Assembly: GCA_905236925.1 (NCBI GenBank)
Contig: CAJOQS010000258.1
Coordinates: forward strand, 1 to 7,425
Direction of reading: 5' to 3'
DNA length: 7,425 bases
From: an uncultured Lachnospiraceae bacterium
GTDB lineage: Bacteria; Bacillota; Clostridia; Lachnospirales; Lachnospiraceae
Below, one piece after another: positions 5,501 to 7,425 of the stretch (within the stretch, counting starts at the first letter, position 1; every line of letters begins with the position of its first letter). The notes under the pieces are model-generated. The model was not told the DNA's origin. It ran no database searches and saw only the letters and a list, made by a program, of their open reading frames with translations. Both the position numbers and the translations under genes were made by a program.

Positions 5501-6124
5501 TCATACAGGAAACCAGTCTTTCCCGAGATCCTCGACCTCACAGGTTCCGCCGGTGACCTCCTGCATATGCTTTATCAGCATGCCCCGCTCCTCGTCATTC
5601 AGAAGAAGAGTAACGGAAACATCACTTTCAAAGGTAGTATTCTCTATGTGTAGAAAAGAAGAAGTTGCGTAATATTGCAGCTTTCCGTATGAATTATAAT
5701 CAAGGACAAATTTAACCCTGTTTAAATATTTATAGGTGATGATATCGGCGTTTTCTATGCCTTCTTTTGCTGCAGCCTGATAAGCCCTGACAAGTCCGCC
5801 GGTTCCGAGAAGAACTCCTCCGAAGTACCTTGTGACAACGGCGCAGACGTTGGTGAGGCCGCAGCCCCTTATCACCTCGAGCATGGGCATGCCGGCCGTG
5901 CGGGACGGCTCTCCGTCGTCGCTGCACCGCTCGATGGGCTTATCGGTCCCCACGATATAGGCAGAGCAGTTATGCCGGGCATCCCAGTATTTCTTCTTCA
6001 TTTCCGCGATAAATGCAAGAGCTTCATCCTCGGTCCCGACCGGACGCAGGGTCGCGATGAATCTGGATTTTTTCTCGGTGATCTCACCGGAAGCCTCATT
6101 TTGAATGGTCTTGTATTCTTTCAT
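5501..6124 (-). CDS. yigZ: YigZ/IMPACT family protein
   Basis: At 207 residues this has the normal family length. The N-terminal IMPACT domain (about 17-123) shows the signatures 'SRFIATL', 'DARHNCSAYIVG', 'CSDDGEPSRTAGMPMLEVI' and 'TRYFGGVLLGTGGLVRAYQ'. The C-terminal domain (about 138-195) matches the usual ferredoxin-like DUF1949 position. Bacterial members are cytoplasmic and of uncertain role. The fold resembles domains of translation factors, and the eukaryotic relative IMPACT modulates GCN2 signalling through GCN1, so a link to translation or RNA is a family-level inference. The start ATG at 6124 has a weak G-rich site (GGGGGAT) about 10 bases upstream. The gene has its own promoter, is divergent from the PBP gene, and has no visible terminator before the SEC-C promoter. 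Confidence 0.95.
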   Translation of the reverse strand: MKEYKTIQNEASGEITEKKSRFIATLRPVGTEDEALAFIAEMKKKYWDARHNCSAYIVGTDKPIERCSDDGEPSRTAGMPMLEVIRGCGLTNVCAVVTRYFGGVLLGTGGLVRAYQAAAKEGIENADIITYKYLNRVKFVLDYNSYGKLQYYATSSFLHIENTTFESDVSVTLLLNDEERGMLIKHMQEVTGGTCEVEDLGKDWFPV

Positions 6125-6147
6125 TAACGATCATCCCCCACAGTCCA

Positions 6148-6176
6148 ACTTTAGGGTATCCGCGGTTTTTTGTCAA
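6148..6176 (-). promoter_or_regulatory. Promoter of yigZ
   Basis: On the minus strand a perfect TTGACA (6171-6176), a 17-bp spacer and TAAAGT (6148-6153) precede yigZ. Transcription would start near 6141, leaving a short leader of about 17 bases. Confidence 0.72.
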
Positions 6177-6214
6177 TCCGGGCACAATGCTGATTCCATA
6201 GGGAATATAGAAGC

Positions 6215-6231
6215 TGTAACAAATGCGTAAA
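6215..6231 (+). promoter_or_regulatory. WalR-box-like direct repeat upstream of the PBP promoter
   Basis: TGTAAC-N5-CGTAAA fits the WalR (YycF) consensus TGTWAH-N5-TGTWAH except for the first base of the second half. It ends 11 bases before the PBP -35. WalR controls cell-wall genes in Firmicutes, which suits a PBP target. One 17-base match in an AT-rich region can arise by chance, so this is only a candidate. Confidence 0.35.
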
Positions 6232-6242
6232 ACTTTTTTAAT

Positions 6243-6271
6243 TTGAATTTGAGGTTGCCAAATGATATAAT
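6243..6271 (+). promoter_or_regulatory. Promoter of the class A PBP gene
   Basis: The -35 is TTGAAT (6243-6248), followed by a 17-bp spacer and a perfect TATAAT (6266-6271) with an extended TGA just before it. An A/T-rich stretch (6229-6242) could act as an UP element. Transcription would start near 6278, so the leader is only about 19 bases and holds little beyond the ribosome binding site (GGAGG, 6284-6288). Confidence 0.82.
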
Positions 6272-6296
6272 AGCACCGATTATGGAGGTTTTTGCC

Positions 6297-7425
6297 ATGG
6301 ATTTCAGCAGACAGGGTGTTAGGGAGAAACAGCACCGGATAAAATCTGTACCCAAGAGACTTGCCAGTAAACTCTGGATCATGGTCTTCAGGGTTTTCAT
6401 CATATGCGTGGTCCTTGTAGGTGTGGTCGGAGTTATGGCTGCTTACGGTGCCTTTAAGGGCATGATCGACGCCACCCCCGAGGTTCATATCGATGTTCTT
6501 AGCGATACGGGCTACAGCTCGACATCTTACTATTCCGACGGAACGGAAGCCCAGGTTTTCGCAGGTATACAGGCCAACCGTGAATATGCACCGATCGAAG
6601 AGATACCCGTACTTTTGCAGCGGTGCTTCGTTGCTCTTGAGGACGAACGCTTCTATCAGCACAGCGGTATCGATGCGCGAGGCATCCTTCGTGCCGCCGT
6701 TTCGGTAGTTGAAGACAAGGATCTGAACTTCGGTGCCAGTACGATCACGCAGCAGCTGCTCAAGAACCAGGTCTTTGAAGGGGGTAAGGAATCCAATCCG
6801 ATCGCCAAGATCAAGCGTAAGGTTCAGGAGCAGTACCTTTCCGTTCAGCTCGAGGAAGTCCTTACCAAGGATCAGATATTGGAATACTATCTCAACTATA
6901 TCAATCTCGGAAACGGTTCCTACGGCGTGGCCAAGGCCGCAGAGAGCTATTTCGGAAAAACGATGGCGGAGCTGACGCTTTCCGAAGCCTCTGTCCTTGC
7001 CCCGATAGCTTATTCACCGACCTACAGGAATCCCATCACCTATCCCGACGAGAACGCCGAGCGCCGCAAGAGCTGCCTTGACAACATGCTCAAGCTCGGA
7101 TGGTGTACAAAGGAAGAATACGACGAGGCTCTCGCCGATGACGTATATACCAGGATCGCTGCCTATAACCAGGAGAAGAAGGCTACCACGTCCACTACGT
7201 TCTCGTATTTCACCGATGAGCTTGTGGAGCAGATCATAATCGATCTTCAGGAGAAGCTCGGTTATTCCTATGACCAGGCACAGCAGCTACTGTATTACGG
7301 CGGACTGAGCATCTACACGACGCAGGACCGCGAGATACAGAAGATAGTTGACAAGTATTATACTGACGAGGAGAACTTCCCTGCATTCGGATTCAGCTCG
7401 TCGGGCGGCTCGTGCTACGAACTTA
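6297..7425 (+). CDS. Class A penicillin-binding protein, 3' end outside the window
   Basis: 376 residues are visible. GGAGG 8 bases upstream fixes the start at 6297. Residues 1-25 are a basic cytoplasmic tail, about 27-50 a membrane helix, and 105-250 a GT51 glycosyltransferase domain. Its motifs are all present: 'EDERFYQHSGID' (catalytic Glu115), 'GASTITQQLLKN' (146-157), 'RKVQEQYLSVQLE' (174-186, second conserved Glu178), 'ILEYYLNYINLGNGSYGVAK' (194-213) and 'LTLSEASVLAPIAYSPT' (226-242). The last is looser than the common 'LAGLPQAPS' form. Residues about 336-352 ('LSIYTTQDREIQKIVDK') mark the linker into the penicillin-binding transpeptidase domain, which lies off the right edge. Such enzymes polymerise lipid II into glycan strands outside the membrane and cross-link the peptides. 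A GT51-only protein is possible, but the linker argues for the bifunctional class. Confidence 0.95.
   Translation, partial: MDFSRQGVREKQHRIKSVPKRLASKLWIMVFRVFIICVVLVGVVGVMAAYGAFKGMIDATPEVHIDVLSDTGYSSTSYYSDGTEAQVFAGIQANREYAPIEEIPVLLQRCFVALEDERFYQHSGIDARGILRAAVSVVEDKDLNFGASTITQQLLKNQVFEGGKESNPIAKIKRKVQEQYLSVQLEEVLTKDQILEYYLNYINLGNGSYGVAKAAESYFGKTMAELTLSEASVLAPIAYSPTYRNPITYPDENAERRKSCLDNMLKLGWCTKEEYDEALADDVYTRIAAYNQEKKATTSTTFSYFTDELVEQIIIDLQEKLGYSYDQAQQLLYYGGLSIYTTQDREIQKIVDKYYTDEENFPAFGFSSSGGSCYEL

Noticed and set aside
6096..6662. 188-codon minus-strand frame over the yigZ start and the PBP gene
   Set aside because: It lies opposite a clear GT51 gene and across two promoters, has no ribosome binding site or known motif, and overlaps the yigZ start. 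It is a shadow frame.

Overview
The window looks like chromosomal DNA of a Gram-positive anaerobe of the class Clostridia, probably Lachnospiraceae-like. Supporting signs are strong AGGAGG-type ribosome binding sites, TTGACA/TATAAT-type promoters with 17-bp spacers, T-tailed hairpin terminators, a class A penicillin-binding protein beside a YigZ/IMPACT protein, and large secreted Ig-like repeat proteins. This placement is inference; no rRNA or other firm taxonomic marker is present.

Left third (1-3424, + strand): two neighbouring genes for large extracellular beta-rich repeat proteins. The first runs in from the left edge. The second starts 17 bases after it, with its own signal peptide. They share a degenerate repeat unit of about 85-110 residues and are probably co-transcribed and related. 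Their function is not recognisable; they are the least explained part of the window.

Middle (3425-3892): a small gene with its own promoter, a strongly folded leader and a terminator encodes an 81-residue protein with one membrane helix and a very acidic segment. Its terminator faces a second terminator that serves the minus strand.

Minus-strand block (3859-6176, read right to left): yigZ with its own promoter; then a SEC-C zinc-motif protein and a LysR-type regulator, only 7 bases apart, behind a near-consensus promoter containing an inverted repeat; then tRNA-Gln(CTG) with its own promoter. The only terminator I see for this whole block lies 2 bases past the tRNA, so the transcripts may be nested.

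Right end (6177-7425, + strand): a bidirectional promoter region separates yigZ from a divergent gene for a class A PBP. All five glycosyltransferase motifs are visible, and the transpeptidase domain lies beyond the window. A sequence resembling a WalR box sits just upstream of the PBP promoter.

Apart from the repeat-protein pair and the small acidic membrane protein, the genes are ordinary housekeeping or regulatory genes. I see no CRISPR array, insertion sequence, phage gene, toxin-antitoxin pair or other defence system.
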